In this document: positions 34,911 to 43,065 of the stretch, in pieces
Layout of the letters: each line of letters opens with the position of its first letter
How positions within the stretch are numbered: the first letter of the stretch is position 1
Notes under the pieces: model-generated
Seen by the model: the letters and a program-made list of their open reading frames with translations, nothing else
What the model was told of the DNA's origin: nothing
The model's database searches: none
NCBI GenBank assembly: GCA_964632505.1
Contig: CAZWCE010000005.1
Coordinates: forward strand, 124,001-188,000
Source: CAZWCE01 sp964632505
GTDB lineage: Bacteria > Planctomycetota > Planctomycetia > Pirellulales > Thermoguttaceae
Reading direction: 5' to 3'
DNA length: 64,000 nt
Made by a program: the position numbers and the translations under genes

Positions 34911-35816
34911 ATGAAACGTACTTCCCTATGTGCCACGTTATTGATCCTGTTCGCCTTTTCCCCGCTGGCGAAAGCCGATTGGGTCTCGATTGATTTCGAG
35001 TCGATTCCCAATCCGCCTGCCCCACAAAATAACCCGAACGAAGATCCGATTTACACTTATGACAATGACAACTTTGGGGACCATACGGTCACCGATAATA
35101 GCACGATCAATGGTTATTACAACCAGATGTACGGTGTCTGGTTCCAGTCGCTTAATGCAGATGGCGATCCCGCCGATGCCGATGATCAGACTCCCGAAAT
35201 TGAGCCCGTTTATCCCTATTTGGAAGCTGCGGGCGGCGAAACTTCCAACGCCTTCCGTTACGAAGCCTACCATTACAGTGGCCAGAGCGGAGGCGCAAGC
35301 GGCTTTGATCTCGAAGCTCCAGCATTCGTCGATAAGTTGGGGAACTACCTGTTGAAGACCAAGGAGGATCTTGACCAAGGAAACCTCATGGCACTTCGTA
35401 TCAATTTTGAGCGTGGAGCGTATCAGGTTGAAGGAGAGATCTGGGATATCGATGCGGCCCCCGACGCCGGGCTTGGCGCTGAAGGTTGGGAAGTGATCGC
35501 CTACAGTAATGTTGACGGAGAGCTTGATAGTGATGGACCGATCATCGGCAAGGACTTCAAAGATCCGGCGTCGTTGGATGGGAAGCCATGGAAATGGTCG
35601 GTCCAAAGCAACCAGGCGATCGACTATGTCGATCTCGTCTGGGTATCGGTGGATCCAAGCGCAGAGATGGAGATGCGATCTACGACCGAGCCGATCGGTG
35701 TCGCCTTCGACAATATGAGTTTCACCCCCACTCCCGAGCCGGCGACGGTGGCGCTCTGGGGCGTGTTGGGCATGAGCGGTTGCGGCTACTTCGGCCTCCG
35801 CCGCCGCAAAAAATAA
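34911..35816 (+). CDS. PEP-CTERM sorted exported protein (second copy)
   Basis: This is a 301-residue paralogue of the preceding protein. The signal peptide is TSLCATLLILFAFSPLAKA-DW. The two proteins share a start (ADWV.I.FE), a GVWFQS block, a PYLEAAG block, an EIWDID/QIWDVD block and the tail TPEPAT.ALWGVLGMSG.GYFGLRRRKK. This copy is longer by insertions after residues 25 and 85. The DNA of the last 60 codons and the terminator are especially alike, which suggests recent duplication or gene conversion. GATGAGGCAACGAT precedes the ATG. Confidence 0.87.
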   Translation: MKRTSLCATLLILFAFSPLAKADWVSIDFESIPNPPAPQNNPNEDPIYTYDNDNFGDHTVTDNSTINGYYNQMYGVWFQSLNADGDPADADDQTPEIEPVYPYLEAAGGETSNAFRYEAYHYSGQSGGASGFDLEAPAFVDKLGNYLLKTKEDLDQGNLMALRINFERGAYQVEGEIWDIDAAPDAGLGAEGWEVIAYSNVDGELDSDGPIIGKDFKDPASLDGKPWKWSVQSNQAIDYVDLVWVSVDPSAEMEMRSTTEPIGVAFDNMSFTPTPEPATVALWGVLGMSGCGYFGLRRRKK

Positions 35817-35871
35817 GTAAAATCCGCCGGAAGAGGAATCGGCCCTTGTTCCTCCGACGGTGAAATTCCAG

Positions 35872-35904
35872 CGCCGTCTTCTTCCCCGAAGGCGGCGTTT
35901 TTTT
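35872..35904 (+). terminator. Rho-independent terminator of the second PEP-CTERM gene
   Basis: A 10-bp stem (CGCCGTCTTC with GAAGGCGGCG) is followed by seven Ts. It closely resembles the terminator of the first copy. Confidence 0.9.
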
Positions 35905-35980
35905 GCGCATCGCCCGCGAGCTTCCGTGCGGCATGCATGCCGCGATGCTTCCCGCGTTTTCGCCAAGAGAGAGGGGGGGG

Positions 35981-37225
35981 TTACTCGTTGTTGACGGAAT
36001 AACCACCCCGACGGGCATCGAAATACCCGATCCGCCGCAGATTGCGCCACCAGCTTTGCCAGCGTGATTCATCGAAGCCGTAGTTCGGGCCGTCGGCCAG
36101 TTCCACCAGCGCTTCAAGGACCGCGCGATTCTTGAACTGCCGGTCGATCACCTTCGTCGTTTTGCCCATGCTGAGGCCTCCGCCTCCACGGTTGTCGAAG
36201 CCGGCTTGGGTCCGATCGCTGCCTTGTTCGAGAACCACCTTGTGTTCGGTGACCAACGCATTGATCAACGCGGGAATGGCCGCTTTGTCGCCGAGTTTGC
36301 CGAGTGCGTAGCCGGCCAGATTGACTTGTCCGTTCTGCGCACTTTCGAGGAAGTTCATGTAGAAACGGGCCGCCGCCGGATCGCCTTGGAGCATTTCGAT
36401 GCAACTGAGTCGGATATCGCCGATCGGCTCCTCGACGGACCATCGGGCGATTTCGCCCAGCGCTCGAGTGGTGCCGATGTTCTTCAGGGCGCGGAGATAC
36501 AAAAGGCGTACCGCATCGTTCGATTCGTCCCGAAGCTCTTCGGCCAACGGCTCGATGGCGACCGGATCTTCGATGGAAACGATCGCCGAAACCGCTTGGC
36601 TCGAGTTGCTTCCCCGGAGCGCATCCCGAAGATTTCTGAGCTTTTTACGGAATTCGGCGGTCTTCCGCTCGTAGGCCTCCTCTTGTTGGTCGAGTGCCAC
36701 CTCCTGCGGGAGCCGCCATCGTCCCTTGTATCGGACATAACCTCGGCGGGTGAGTTCTTCCTGTTGGGTGGTCCATTGTCCTTCCTTTTGAACGTGTCCC
36801 AGCAGGCGATGGGCTTCCTCGTGGTCGGGATCCAGTTCCAGAATCCGCTTCAAGTGCGGTTCGCCGTACTTCGACATCGCGTTTTTGCTGCACCATTTCG
36901 CCATTTCCAGATGTTTTTCGATCGTATCGGGCATCAACGGCGCATGAGCCCGATAGTGGGCCAGCGCTTCGGTCGGATGCTCGACCTCGATCACTTCCTT
37001 GTTGTCGAGCGTGAGGACGACCCCCGAGGGGGTTTTGATCCGGTAGTCCATCCGCGGCTTCTGCTCGGGATTGAGCAGTTCGCCCCGCAGGGTATCGCCG
37101 TTGCGGAGCGAGAAAATCTTCCCATCGGCCCGCGCCGTCGGAAGCGCCCCGGCGAAGGGAAAGAGCGAGGCGAGCAGGAAGGCGGGAAATATCGGCACAA
37201 GCGACATCTTCGATCGATTACGCAT
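35981..37225 (-). CDS. Secreted HEAT-repeat-like protein, uncharacterised
   Basis: This is a 414-residue exported protein with a signal peptide (IFPAFLLASLFPFAGALPTA-RA). An SH3-like N-terminal strand set (FSLRNGDTLRGELLNPEQ, then VVLTLDNKEVIEVE) precedes a TPR-like pair (HLKRILELDPDHEEAHRLLG). HEAT-type repeats follow (AVSAIVSIEDPVAIEPLAEE, EIARWSVEEPIGDIRLSCIE, GYALGKLGDKAAIPALINAL). It probably binds other proteins in the periplasm; there is no catalytic motif. GGAGTGTTCC precedes the ATG at 37225, and a longer GTG frame is rejected because it lacks a signal peptide. Confidence 0.72.
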   Translation of the reverse strand: MRNRSKMSLVPIFPAFLLASLFPFAGALPTARADGKIFSLRNGDTLRGELLNPEQKPRMDYRIKTPSGVVLTLDNKEVIEVEHPTEALAHYRAHAPLMPDTIEKHLEMAKWCSKNAMSKYGEPHLKRILELDPDHEEAHRLLGHVQKEGQWTTQQEELTRRGYVRYKGRWRLPQEVALDQQEEAYERKTAEFRKKLRNLRDALRGSNSSQAVSAIVSIEDPVAIEPLAEELRDESNDAVRLLYLRALKNIGTTRALGEIARWSVEEPIGDIRLSCIEMLQGDPAAARFYMNFLESAQNGQVNLAGYALGKLGDKAAIPALINALVTEHKVVLEQGSDRTQAGFDNRGGGGLSMGKTTKVIDRQFKNRAVLEALVELADGPNYGFDESRWQSWWRNLRRIGYFDARRGGYSVNNE

Positions 37226-37456
37226 GGAACACTCCGGAAGCGGAAGAGGAGGGAAACGAGTCCGAGCCGACCTCACGGGCCGGCGCGCTGACCGTGAACC
37301 ATTCGACTGTTGCCACACTTCCATTATACGTTGCCGACCGTGGACCGTCGAATCCCTTTTCTGCGGTCGTTTCCTTCGGGAAGCAGGAAAACGAGCCCCT
37401 GAATTTTTTCCGAAGTTCTTGCCAGGTAAGGATTTCTGGGGAAGCTGCTTCGTCAC

Positions 37457-37954
37457 TCACAGATTCGAGAACGTATCGGGCTTCACGAGCTCAAACTTCC
37501 AGGGATATTCGTACTCGATCCCCTGATTCGCCTTCACTGCCGCGATGACCGCCATGACGACGGAATAAATGCCCACGAGAAAAATGCAGGGTGCCGTCAA
37601 CAGAACGATCGCCGGAAAGAGGAAAAACCAGAATAAGGAGGTGAATGAGATGACCGCCAAAATAATTACTATTGTGATCTGAAAATTGAGTGATTCCAGT
37701 CCCTGGCGATCGATGAACGGGTGCTCGCGCCGCTTGATCAGCCAAACGACCAAGGGGCCGAGGGCGTTTCCCATCGGCAGGAGGAGCCCGGCCAGGGCGG
37801 AAAGATGACAGAGCATGGCGTACATGCGGATCGATTCGTCGAGCGGAGCCTCTCCCGTCTGGGGATCGATTTCCGCCTCGCTGTTCGGGGGGTGATAAGG
37901 ATTCTCGGATTGGAACGGTTCGGCGTTTTCTTGAGGATGGTCGGGCGAATGCAT
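37457..37954 (-). CDS. DUF4870 (Tic20-like) membrane protein
   Basis: This is a 165-residue protein. The first 40 residues are Pro/Glu-rich. The remainder has DUF4870 features: MYAMLCHLSALAGLLLPMGN, a WLIKRREHPFIDRQGLESLN loop, and two more helices ending in a KANQG.EYEYPW segment. There are three or four spans. The function is unknown. AGGAGTCGCCC precedes the ATG at 37954; another ATG at 38014 is less likely. It diverges from the GH127 gene. Confidence 0.83.
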   Translation of the reverse strand: MHSPDHPQENAEPFQSENPYHPPNSEAEIDPQTGEAPLDESIRMYAMLCHLSALAGLLLPMGNALGPLVVWLIKRREHPFIDRQGLESLNFQITIVIILAVISFTSLFWFFLFPAIVLLTAPCIFLVGIYSVVMAVIAAVKANQGIEYEYPWKFELVKPDTFSNL

Positions 37955-37985
37955 GGGCGACTCCTGGAAAAGGGAAAAGGATCCA

Positions 37986-38023
37986 ATATTGACAGGCTTT
38001 CCGTAATCCTTCATATTGACAGG
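37986..38023. repeat. 11-bp direct repeat in the DUF4870/GH127 divergent promoter region
   Basis: ATATTGACAGG occurs exactly twice, at 37986-37996 and 38013-38023, 27 bases apart. Each copy contains a TTGACA -35-like hexamer on the plus strand. The first is 17 bp from CATATT (38012-38017). A regulator-binding pair is possible. Confidence 0.5.
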
Positions 38024-38108
38024 GAGATAGAGCCCTTGCCGATTCCGGAAAGGGAATTCCTCCTATCATATTCGCTCTCTTTCACTGAATATTTTACAGG
38101 ATGAGAAA

Positions 38109-40535
38109 ATGATGCAAAGATATCCAACACCTCCATTTTGCGGAATCGCTTTGATTTCGCTCTTCTTGGGAATCACCTCTTTTCTGGAAGCGGAAGAGGG
38201 GCCGAAACACTTGAACTTCCGAAAAGTACCGTTCACCGAAGTCACGTTCGGCGATGACTTCTGGAAACCCCGACTGGAGACGAATCGGAAAGTCTCGATT
38301 CCGCACAATTACAAATGGTGTGAGGAGACGGGCCGATTCACGAACTTCGCGAAGGCGGCCGGGTTGATGGAGGGGAAATTCGAGGGGATCTACTTCAACG
38401 ATTCCGACGTCTACAAAGTGCTCGAAGGCACCGCCTACTCGCTGGCGCAGCATCCGGACGAAGCGTTGGAGGCTCGGGCCGACAAGGTGATCGACTGGAT
38501 CGCCGCGTCGCAGCATGAGAACGGCTACATCAATTCCTACTACACCCTGGTCGAGCCGGACAAAAAGTGGACCAATCTCCGGGTCCGGCACGAGCTTTAC
38601 TGCGGGGGACACATGTTCGAGGCGGCCGTCGCCTACGCCCGGGCGACCGGCAAGGAGAAGTTGCTCGAGGTGTCGAAGGGTTTCGCGAAGCGGGTCGATG
38701 AAATCTTCGGACCCGATCGCCGTCACGACGTGCCCGGTCACGAAGAGATCGAGCTGGCACTGGTGAAACTCTATCAACTGACCGACGACCCGAAATACAT
38801 GGACATGGCGGAATTCTTCCTCGATATTCGGGGCGACGCCTCGAAGCGTCCCGAGGGGATCTACGGCGAGTATTGTCAGGATCATCTCCCGGTGCGGGAG
38901 CAATCGGAGATCGTCGGGCATGCGGTTCGCGCGATGTATCTCTACTCCGGCGTGGCCGACGTCGCCGCGTACACCGGAGACCAAGGCTACCTGAAAGCGA
39001 TGGACCGGCTCTGGAACGACGTCGTCCGACGCAAGATGTACGTCACCGGTGGGGTGGGGGCGCGTCATTCCGGCGAGTCGTTCGGCGATGCCTACGAATT
39101 GCCCAACGATACCGCCTACTGCGAGACCTGTGCCGCCATCGGATTGGCCCTCTGGAGTCATCGACTCAACCTGCTGCACGGCGATGCCCATTACGCCGAC
39201 GTGATGGAACGGGCCATCTACAACGGCATTCTTTCGGGGATCGGCTATTCCGGCGATCGATTTTTCTACGTCAATCCGCTTTCCTCCGGCGGCGGACATC
39301 ATCGGCAGCCGTTTTTCTCGTGTGCCTGCTGTCCGACGAACGTCGTCCGGTTCGTGCCGTCGCTGCCGGGCTATCAGTTCGCCACGACCGAGCACGGCGT
39401 GGTGGCGAATCTTTTCGTTGCCGGGGATGCCGAAATCGCGTTGCCGGGAGGGAAAATCGACATCCAGACACAGACGAACTATCCCTGGGATGGAGAGGTT
39501 CGATTTCAAATTGAGCCGAAGCCGACCCAGCAAGGGAAGGCGACATTTTCTTTTCGCGTGCGGATTCCCGAATGGGCCCGAGGCGAAACGACGCTCATTG
39601 TCGACGGGAAGAACGTGGAGCCTGAAGTGGAAAAGGGTTACGCCGAGTTGACGTTGCCGTGGTCGAAGAGCACCGAAGTGGCGCTTCGCCTCCCGATGGA
39701 GGTGCAGCGGATCGTCGCCAATCCGAAGGTCGAGGCCGATCGGGGGCGTGTGGCGCTCCAGCGCGGCCCGTTGGTCTACTGCTTCGAAGGATGTGACAAC
39801 GACGGTCGCACGCGGAACATCATGCTTGCCCGGGATCCCGAGTTCGAGACCGTCCGGCTGGGAGATTTGCTCGACGGCGTGATGGCGATCCGTTGCCGGG
39901 ACGTGCGCGGCCGGAAGCTCTTGGCGGTGCCCTATCATGCCTGGGATCACCGGGAAGCCGGCCCGATGGACGTTTGGGTCCGGCAAGACGGTTTGACCCG
40001 ATCGCCGGAGATCGACGATCCGGCGTGGGAAGGCAAACTCTACCGTCCGCTTTCCCCCGCGATGCTCGGTCCCTCCGAACCGTTGACCCTGGCCGAGAAG
40101 ACCTGGGCCTCGGCGTCGAAGGTGAACGATTCTCTCGGAGCGTTGAACGACGACCAGACTCCCGAGAACTCCTGCGATCACAGCATTCCGCGGTTCACCT
40201 GGTGGCCGAATCAGGGATCCGCCGAATGGGTGCAATATGAATTCGATGAACCGGTCACCGTCTCTTCGACCGGCGTTTACTGGTTCGACGACGGCCGACT
40301 CAACCGCCATTGCCGGGTGCCTCAGTCCTGGCGATTGCTTTCCCGCGATGATCGCGGAAATTGGGTCCCCGTCGAGACGGACAACGACTTCGGCACGACG
40401 ATCGACACGATGAACCGCGTGGCGTTCGAGCCGGTCACCACCGACGGACTCCGCATCGAAGTCCAGTTGAAGCCGAAGTATTCCGGTGGGATTCTCGAGT
40501 GGGACATCGACACCGAAGAGCCTTCCGGAAGGTAG
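38109..40535 (+). CDS. GH127 (DUF1680) beta-L-arabinofuranosidase-like enzyme
   Basis: This is an 808-residue exported glycoside hydrolase with a short signal peptide (FCGIALISLFLGITSFLEA). The GH127 catalytic set is complete by comparison with HypBA1: Glu323 (acid/base, HypBA1 Glu322), zinc ligands Glu339 and Cys341 (338, 340) and the CC pair Cys407-Cys408 in SCACCPTN (417-418), where the first Cys is the nucleophile. The alpha/alpha-barrel block QHENGYINSYYTLVEPDKKW is clear. After about residue 690 a beta-sandwich domain (WVQYEFDEPVTVSSTGVYWF) looks like a discoidin/CBM32 fold. The substrate may be an arabinofuranoside, but the family is broad. Confidence 0.9.
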   Translation: MMQRYPTPPFCGIALISLFLGITSFLEAEEGPKHLNFRKVPFTEVTFGDDFWKPRLETNRKVSIPHNYKWCEETGRFTNFAKAAGLMEGKFEGIYFNDSDVYKVLEGTAYSLAQHPDEALEARADKVIDWIAASQHENGYINSYYTLVEPDKKWTNLRVRHELYCGGHMFEAAVAYARATGKEKLLEVSKGFAKRVDEIFGPDRRHDVPGHEEIELALVKLYQLTDDPKYMDMAEFFLDIRGDASKRPEGIYGEYCQDHLPVREQSEIVGHAVRAMYLYSGVADVAAYTGDQGYLKAMDRLWNDVVRRKMYVTGGVGARHSGESFGDAYELPNDTAYCETCAAIGLALWSHRLNLLHGDAHYADVMERAIYNGILSGIGYSGDRFFYVNPLSSGGGHHRQPFFSCACCPTNVVRFVPSLPGYQFATTEHGVVANLFVAGDAEIALPGGKIDIQTQTNYPWDGEVRFQIEPKPTQQGKATFSFRVRIPEWARGETTLIVDGKNVEPEVEKGYAELTLPWSKSTEVALRLPMEVQRIVANPKVEADRGRVALQRGPLVYCFEGCDNDGRTRNIMLARDPEFETVRLGDLLDGVMAIRCRDVRGRKLLAVPYHAWDHREAGPMDVWVRQDGLTRSPEIDDPAWEGKLYRPLSPAMLGPSEPLTLAEKTWASASKVNDSLGALNDDQTPENSCDHSIPRFTWWPNQGSAEWVQYEFDEPVTVSSTGVYWFDDGRLNRHCRVPQSWRLLSRDDRGNWVPVETDNDFGTTIDTMNRVAFEPVTTDGLRIEVQLKPKYSGGILEWDIDTEEPSGR

Positions 40536-40696
40536 CTCGCTTCCTCCCTCTTAGTGGAAGGTTTGTGATACTGATCCTTTGAGCATCAATGTAATTGAGA
40601 CCATCCAATCTCCAAGGAAGGAAAGGCCGGGCCGACCCGTCGGCGGATCGATGGCGGAAGATCGATCCTCGGAGAGAATCGCCTGGAAGTGCAATT

Positions 40697-41905
40697 ATGG
40701 CAAAGAAGAAAATCGCGAAGAAAGCCTCCTCGTCCGCCCCCGGAAGAAGACCCCGGAAAAAAGTGAAAAAGGCATCCTCGGTTTCGGCGAGGACGCGACC
40801 GTCCGACCGGGGGAAGCGGGATCGACGCACCGAAGAGAAGCTCCTCCGGCTGGCCAACCACGTCACCCGACAGGCGGAGGCGCACCGGGATCCCTTTCTC
40901 GATATCCCGACGCGATCGCTCTCGAACGTCCGGTTCAATCAGTCGCGTCGTATCATCGAGATGGGCAAAAAGACAAACCGCCGTCAGTTGTTCAATCTTT
41001 CGCAGGCGAAAAGTTTCATGCAAACGATGCTCGCCGCCAGCGGCATGAAACAGCTCATCGGGGAGGGCAAGACGACGAGCATTCGTGGTTTGTATTACAT
41101 GCTCAAGCACAAGATCCCCGGCACGCGCGAGGAGACGTTCAGCGAACAGAGCGAGTGCGATCCGGTCATCGAGGATTGCGAAGTGCTCACCGAGAGTTTG
41201 CGTGAGGAGCTGCATCTCTACGCCCAGAAGCGGGGCGATATGGTCGGGGAGTTGGTCATCAACGACAGCGGCGACGAGATCGACTGTTCTAGGATGGGGT
41301 CCGGCGGCTATGGGATTCCCTCGATCGTCGAGCCGGAGGTGATCCGGTTCAAGAAGTGCAACGCGAACTTCATCCTCCATGTCGAAAAGGATACCGTCTG
41401 GCAGCGCTTCAACGAGGATAAATTTTGGCGCAAGCACAAGTGTATCCTCACCCACGGGGCCGGGCAGCCGCCGCGCGGGGTCCGGCGATTGCTCTACCGG
41501 TTGCACCACGAGCTGAATCTCCCGGTCTATTGCCTTTTGGACAACGATCCCTGGGGGTACTACATCTACAGCGTGCTCAAACAGGGGTCGATCAATCTGG
41601 CGTTCGAGTCGCAACGGATGGCGATCCCCGATGCCAAATTCATCGGGCTCCGGAGCATCGACTTCGAGCGATGCGGGCTTTCCGAGAGCGTGAAGATCGG
41701 CCTGAACGAGACCGACAAGAAGCGGGCTCGGCAGATCGCCGCCTATCCCTGGTTCGCCAAAAAGCGAGCTTGGCAGAAAGAGATCAAGCGAATGCTCGAC
41801 AACGAGTTCAAGCTGGAGGTCGAGGCGCTCATCAGCCGCGATATCAGCTACGTGAGCGAGGTGTACGTGCCGGAGCGATTGTCTGAAGGTGATTTTCTCG
41901 ACTGA
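40697..41905 (+). CDS. Topoisomerase VI subunit A (Spo11-like) homologue, without an adjacent B subunit
   Basis: This is a 402-residue protein. The catalytic 5Y-CAP region has TTSIRGLYYML, with the Tyr133/Tyr134 pair where Spo11/Top6A carries its DNA-cleaving tyrosine. The Toprim domain has an acidic HVEKDTVWQRF segment and the DxD motif in LLDNDPWGYYIYS. The first 60 residues are Lys/Arg-rich and disordered. In archaea Top6A needs the ATPase Top6B; no GHKL gene lies nearby, and both flanking genes are unrelated. GGAAGTGCAATT precedes the ATG. It could act with a distant B subunit or in another role. Confidence 0.88.
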   Translation: MAKKKIAKKASSSAPGRRPRKKVKKASSVSARTRPSDRGKRDRRTEEKLLRLANHVTRQAEAHRDPFLDIPTRSLSNVRFNQSRRIIEMGKKTNRRQLFNLSQAKSFMQTMLAASGMKQLIGEGKTTSIRGLYYMLKHKIPGTREETFSEQSECDPVIEDCEVLTESLREELHLYAQKRGDMVGELVINDSGDEIDCSRMGSGGYGIPSIVEPEVIRFKKCNANFILHVEKDTVWQRFNEDKFWRKHKCILTHGAGQPPRGVRRLLYRLHHELNLPVYCLLDNDPWGYYIYSVLKQGSINLAFESQRMAIPDAKFIGLRSIDFERCGLSESVKIGLNETDKKRARQIAAYPWFAKKRAWQKEIKRMLDNEFKLEVEALISRDISYVSEVYVPERLSEGDFLD

Positions 41906-41927
41906 TCCGGCCGGCCGAATCGCCGTT

Positions 41928-42947
41928 CTAATCGGGCGACACGAGGAAGACGATGCCCGCGACCAACCCCGCGATCACCACGGAAACGGCCAGCGCCAAC
42001 GGGAACGAAAGCAGTTCCAGGACGAGGTAGAGAATCAGAAGCGAGATGATGAACGAGAAGTTGAACGCCAGAATGGTGTAGGTTTTTTTGTTCCCGCCCC
42101 CTTCGTTTCCGGAAGAAGGGGATTTCTCTTTTTGGGAGGAGGCCGTCGCAGCGACGTCGGGCGTTTCGGTGACGGCCGCGGCCGCCGCGGCTGCTTTGCC
42201 CGCGGTCGAAGAGGCGTCTTCCTTTCCTGCGGCGTCGCGCGGGAAGTGCTTCTTGATCGCCTCGTTGATTTGCGAAGGCACGCAGATGACCGTCCGAACG
42301 GGCATGTCGAGCCTCAGGCGGAGGTCGTCCTCCACGTCGGGGCTCACCGGAGCGGGCGAGGCGATCAGTAGTTGGTTTTCGTCGACCATCACCGGAACGA
42401 GGGAGTGCTGTCGGGCGATGGTCGGGGGAATCTGCTCGGCGATCTCTTCGTGAACGCCGATGTCGTTCAAATCGATGAATGGAAGGCCGATCGACTCGGC
42501 GTAGGCCAACGTCACGATTTCCGGCTTGGCCATCTTCTGCTGTAACACCGCCTGGTGAAGATCGAGCCCGACCGCGTCGGCGAAATTCTTCGCCTTTTTG
42601 AGCTGTTCCTGATCGAGGATGTGATTTCCCAGGAGCAAATCCTCCAGGGAATGTCGGCGACGTTTCTTCTCCTGCTTGCGTCCGAGGGACGCGTCGTACT
42701 CCTCCTTGCGCCGCTGGTCGGTCAGGCAGAGCATCGCCTTGGCCAGTTCGTTGAGCAAATCCTGCGAAAGGTCGCTGAACTCGCCGGTCGCGAATTTGCG
42801 GACATGGGCGTTCAGCTTGCGGTAATGCTTGCGGATGACCGCGGTGTTGTCTTCAAAGGTTTTGAGTTTGAGCAGTTGATAATGGTTCAAGGGAGGAGTG
42901 GCCTTGATTCCCAGCCAATCCTGATAGACGTTCACTTCCGGTGCCAT
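41928..42947 (-). CDS. J-domain-like / MshEN-type / two-span membrane protein
   Basis: This is a 339-residue protein. Residues 20-90 resemble a J-domain (HYQLL, IRKHYRKLNAHVRK, AKAMLCLTDQRRKEEYD), but the HPD motif is replaced by VRK (49-51). Residues 100-235 resemble the N-terminal MshEN/GspE_N domain: DLLLGNHILDQEQLKKA, ESIGLPFIDLNDI and an RTVICVPSQINEAI segment. An Ala-rich linker follows, then two membrane helices (290-338). It lies 118 bases downstream of a lidless Hsp70 gene on the same strand, so the two are probably partners. It may anchor the Hsp70 at the membrane. Confidence 0.75.
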   Translation of the reverse strand: MAPEVNVYQDWLGIKATPPLNHYQLLKLKTFEDNTAVIRKHYRKLNAHVRKFATGEFSDLSQDLLNELAKAMLCLTDQRRKEEYDASLGRKQEKKRRRHSLEDLLLGNHILDQEQLKKAKNFADAVGLDLHQAVLQQKMAKPEIVTLAYAESIGLPFIDLNDIGVHEEIAEQIPPTIARQHSLVPVMVDENQLLIASPAPVSPDVEDDLRLRLDMPVRTVICVPSQINEAIKKHFPRDAAGKEDASSTAGKAAAAAAAVTETPDVAATASSQKEKSPSSGNEGGGNKKTYTILAFNFSFIISLLILYLVLELLSFPLALAVSVVIAGLVAGIVFLVSPD

Positions 42948-43065
42948 GGTCCATCCGTTCCTGAAAAGCATGAAATGAATTCGATCGACCGACGACGCGG
43001 TCCTGGAGAAAAGACCCGTTGCACGCCGCACTTCGCAGCGGACGGGGACTCGCTCGAGGAAGCGA

